DNA of 64,000 bases from Azorhizobium oxalatiphilum (GTDB lineage: Bacteria > Pseudomonadota > Alphaproteobacteria > Rhizobiales > Xanthobacteraceae): positions 1,331,743 to 1,395,742 of the forward strand of contig NZ_BMCT01000001.1 in NCBI RefSeq assembly GCF_014635325.1, written 5' to 3'. The position numbers were made by a program, and so were the translations under genes. Below, one piece after another: positions 61,665 to 64,000 of this stretch; position 1 is the first letter of the stretch, and every line of letters starts with the position of its first letter. The notes under the pieces are model-generated. The model ran no database searches. It saw only the letters and a list, made by a program, of their open reading frames with translations, and had not been told where the DNA came from.

Positions 61665-62629
61665 CGCACGCGCCCTTTCAGAACGATGAGGATGAAGGCA
61701 AGGCCGCCGAGGAATTCGATGACGAGGGCCAGCGCCGTGTTGAAGGCGAACACCCGCTCCAGCACCGTCTGCCCGCCAACCAGGAACAGGATGGCGATGA
61801 GCACGGCGGCGGGCAAAGTGTGCCGGTGCTTGCCCGATGGCATCACCAGATAGGCAAGGTTCGCCACCAGAAGCCCGAAGAAGGTGATGGGGCCCACGAG
61901 CGCCGTGCAGGCCGCCACCAGCGCGACCACCAGCATCAGGATCAGCGTCACCGTGCGGTGGTGGTTCACGCCCAGCGAAATGGCGGGATCGCGCCCCAGT
62001 GCCAGCACGTCGAAGGTGGAGGAGAGGCGCCAGAGCCCGAGCGTCACCACCAGCACGAGGGCGGCGCAGGTGAGGGTGAGCTGGCCGTCGGCGCCGTTGA
62101 AATTGGCGAACATGCGGTCCTGCACCACCGCGAAGTCATTGGGATTGATGAGCCGCTGCAACAAAGTGGTGAGCGAGCGGAACAGCAGGCCGAGCACGAT
62201 GCCGGCCAGCATCAGAAGGTGCAGGCTGTTGCCGGCGCGGGCGAAGAGCAGCCGGTAGAGCAGCAGCGAGAAGGCCACCATCACCCCCACGTTGAGGGCG
62301 AACAGCGCGCGCGGATCGAGCAGCGTCAGGCCACGCGCGCCCCACAGGAACACCAGCGCGGTCTGCAGCAGCATGTAGAGCTGGTCGAACCCCATCAGCG
62401 AGGGGGTGAGTACGCGATTTCCGGTGATGGTCTGGAACAGCACCGTGGAGACGGCGATGGCATAGGCCACCAGCACCAGCACCGCCAGCTTGGCGCCCCG
62501 GAAGGAGAGCACGAACGACCAGCTGCCCCGCGCCCCCAGCGTCATGAAGGCGAGGACGGCGATGGCTGCGGCCACCGCCAGCAGGGCGAGCACGAGGCGG
62601 GCGCGGCGGCGCTCAAAGTCAGGCGACAC
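61661..62629 (-). CDS. FecCD-family siderophore permease (second)
   Basis: A 322-residue inner-membrane permease with about nine hydrophobic segments and typical FecCD signatures (LTPSLMGFDQLYMLLQTALV; LVGPITFFGLLVANLAYLVM; FIFxxG-like FLVGGQTVLER). It overlaps the other permease gene by 11 bp and the ATPase gene by 4 bp, and with the first permease makes the channel. Confidence 0.92.
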   Translation of the reverse strand: MSPDFERRRARLVLALLAVAAAIAVLAFMTLGARGSWSFVLSFRGAKLAVLVLVAYAIAVSTVLFQTITGNRVLTPSLMGFDQLYMLLQTALVFLWGARGLTLLDPRALFALNVGVMVAFSLLLYRLLFARAGNSLHLLMLAGIVLGLLFRSLTTLLQRLINPNDFAVVQDRMFANFNGADGQLTLTCAALVLVVTLGLWRLSSTFDVLALGRDPAISLGVNHHRTVTLILMLVVALVAACTALVGPITFFGLLVANLAYLVMPSGKHRHTLPAAVLIAILFLVGGQTVLERVFAFNTALALVIEFLGGLAFILIVLKGRVR

Positions 62630-63584
62630 GGGCGCCCCGCCGCAGCACGAGGAACAGGAAGGCGATGGGGCCGATGACGCCCAGCACCGTGCCCACGGGG
62701 ATCTCGTAGGGCGGGATGATGAGGCGGCCCACGAGATCGCAGGCCAGCAGCAGCGCCGCCCCGCCGACTGCTGTCCAGGGCAGGGTGCGGCGCAGATTGT
62801 CGCCGGCGATCAGGCTCACCAGATTGGGCACGATGAGGCCGAGGAAGAGAGCGACGCCCACCGTCACCACCACGCTCGCCGTCACCATGGCCACGAGGGT
62901 GAGGCCGAGGGCCATGGCCCGGCGGTAGTTGAGCCCCAGATTGGTGGCGAAGCTCTCGCCGAGGCCGGCCACCGTGAACTGATCGGCCGCCACATAGGCC
63001 GCGATGGTGAGCGCGAAGGCCACCCAGAGGATTTCGTAGCGCCCGCGCAGCACGGTGGAGAAATCGCCCATGGTCCAGGCCAGCACCGACTGGGTGAGGT
63101 CGTAGCGATAGGCGATGAAGAGCAGCGCCGCATTGATGACCGCGCCCAGCATGATGCCGATGAGCGGCACCAGCACCGGCGTGCGCAGCGGCACCTGTTT
63201 GAGGATGAGGAGCAGGATGAAGGTGCCGGCGAGCGCGAAGGCGGCGGCCACCAGCATCTTGGCCACGAGCGGCAGGCCGGGGGCGAAGATCAGCACCATG
63301 AGCATGCCGAAGCGCGCGGCTTCCACCGTGCCGGCCGTGGAGGGATCCACGAAACGGTTGCGCATGATCATCTGCATGAGGGTGCCGCACACCGCCATGC
63401 CGCTGCCGGCGAGGATGAGCGCCACCGTGCGCGGCACGCGGCTCGCCACCAGCACCAGCTGCGCCTGCGGGGAGGCGGTGCCGGCGAGGAGCGCCGACAG
63501 CGAGACGTCGCTCACGCCCACGAACAGGCTGACGGCGGCGAGCACCGCCGTCGCCAGAATGGCGAGCGCGAGCCAGAGTTTCAC
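62619..63584 (-). CDS. FecCD-family siderophore permease (first)
   Basis: A 321-residue permease: LVASRVPRTVALILAGSGMA, then VCGTLMQMIMRNRFVDPSTA is the family signature near the N-terminus; VALFLGLIVPNLVSLIAGDN and IIPPYEIPVGTVLGVIGPIA near the C-terminus. Starts 52 bp after the binding-protein stop. Hydrophobic throughout, as expected for nine to ten membrane segments. Confidence 0.93.
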   Translation of the reverse strand: MKLWLALAILATAVLAAVSLFVGVSDVSLSALLAGTASPQAQLVLVASRVPRTVALILAGSGMAVCGTLMQMIMRNRFVDPSTAGTVEAARFGMLMVLIFAPGLPLVAKMLVAAAFALAGTFILLLILKQVPLRTPVLVPLIGIMLGAVINAALLFIAYRYDLTQSVLAWTMGDFSTVLRGRYEILWVAFALTIAAYVAADQFTVAGLGESFATNLGLNYRRAMALGLTLVAMVTASVVVTVGVALFLGLIVPNLVSLIAGDNLRRTLPWTAVGGAALLLACDLVGRLIIPPYEIPVGTVLGVIGPIAFLFLVLRRGARVA

Positions 63585-63636
63585 GGACGGGACCGTGTCG
63601 GAGTGTGGCTGTCCGTCCGGCGCATGCGCGCGGGCC

Positions 63637-64000
63637 TCACTTGGAGAACGCGCGGTCGAGCTGATCCACGGAATTCTGCAGCGAGGTCAGGCCGCCGCCC
63701 ACCAGATACCAGGAGCCGGCATCCAGGTAGACAACCTGCTTCTTCTGCCAGGCGGTGGTGCGGCCGACGATCTCGTTGTCGAGCAGCTTCCTGGCGGCGC
63801 TGCCGTCCGCATCGCCCTCGCGGCCGATGGCCTGATCGCGGTCGATGACGAACAGCCAGTCGGGATTCTTCTGGAGGATATATTCGAACGAGGTGGGCTG
63901 GCCGTGCACGCCCACCTTGATGTCCTCATCCGCCTGCGCCACGCCGAAATCGGAGAAGGCGAGGCCGAAGCGCGAGCCGGCGCCATAGGTGCTCATCTTG
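63637..64000 (-). CDS. Siderophore-binding protein, C-terminal part (cut by window edge)
   Basis: The last 121 codons of a periplasmic binding protein; the frame is open to the right edge. MSTYGAGSRFG is the conserved near-C-terminal motif of FatB/CeuE/YclQ proteins, which bind ferric catecholate-type siderophores; PDWLFVIDRDQAIG and KQVVYLDAGSWYLVGGGLTS complete the fold. It is the first known gene of the importer operon. The N-terminus, with the signal or lipoprotein sequence, lies outside. Confidence 0.9.
   Translation of the reverse strand, partial: KMSTYGAGSRFGLAFSDFGVAQADEDIKVGVHGQPTSFEYILQKNPDWLFVIDRDQAIGREGDADGSAARKLLDNEIVGRTTAWQKKQVVYLDAGSWYLVGGGLTSLQNSVDQLDRAFSK

Overview
The window is GC-rich, densely coded DNA from a free-living Gram-negative bacterium. 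Autotransporter secretion, a Tat-type signal, chemotaxis, a Wzz/GumC-type exopolysaccharide protein, hydantoinase/oxoprolinase operons, TauABC/SsuABC-type transporters and an intergenic palindromic repeat of a kind common in Hyphomicrobiales all suggest an alphaproteobacterium, possibly Xanthobacteraceae. The taxonomy is inference. I saw no rRNA, tRNA, insertion sequence, prophage or CRISPR array.

Region 1 (1-26.6 kb) looks like one exopolysaccharide (EPS) locus with a hybrid NRPS-PKS operon inside it. On the left are a Wzz/GumC-like chain-length protein (cut by the window edge), the GDP-mannose enzyme ManC and a LuxR-type regulator. In the centre, four tightly packed genes (5714-19238) encode a loading module A-PCP (binding pocket read by eye as valine-like), a 2667-residue KS-AT-ACP-aminotransferase-C-A-PCP megasynthase (A domain read as glycine), a C-PCP-TE termination protein and a PAF-acetylhydrolase-like hydrolase. 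The termination protein has no A domain, has Gln in place of the second His of the C-domain motif, and has Cys as its thioesterase nucleophile. On the right are a VanZ-like protein, a second LuxR regulator, a GMC oxidoreductase, a DegT-type sugar aminotransferase, a family 25 glycosyltransferase and a Wzx-like flippase.

Region 2 (26.6-42.1 kb) is a catabolic region with two transcription units. A LysR regulator diverges from hyuA-hyuB over a perfect 27-bp palindrome. A GntR/HutC-type regulator diverges, over two overlapping inverted repeats, from a long operon: two ABC permeases, a Tat-exported binding protein, an ATPase, a MmgE/PrpD protein, a DSD1/D-threonine-aldolase-like PLP protein and a second hyuA-hyuB pair. 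A strong intrinsic terminator closes it. The substrate is unknown; a cyclic amide or related N-compound is plausible.

Region 3 (42.3-45.3 kb) holds a methyl-accepting chemotaxis protein with its terminator, a DUF924 protein and a YbaK-type deacylase.

Region 4 (45.7-60.0 kb) holds an 11-kb autotransporter adhesin with four tandem ~1.2-kb super-repeats. A TPR-sulfotransferase and a TPR-glycosyltransferase (GT9/heptosyltransferase-like) follow and overlap each other. They are good candidates for enzymes that sulfate and glycosylate the adhesin, and with the NRPS-PKS/EPS locus form the most interesting content of the window.

Region 5 (60.0-64 kb) holds an MNT/HEPN toxin-antitoxin-like pair with an upstream inverted repeat, then a ferric-siderophore ABC importer (ATPase, two FecCD permeases, and a binding protein cut by the right edge).
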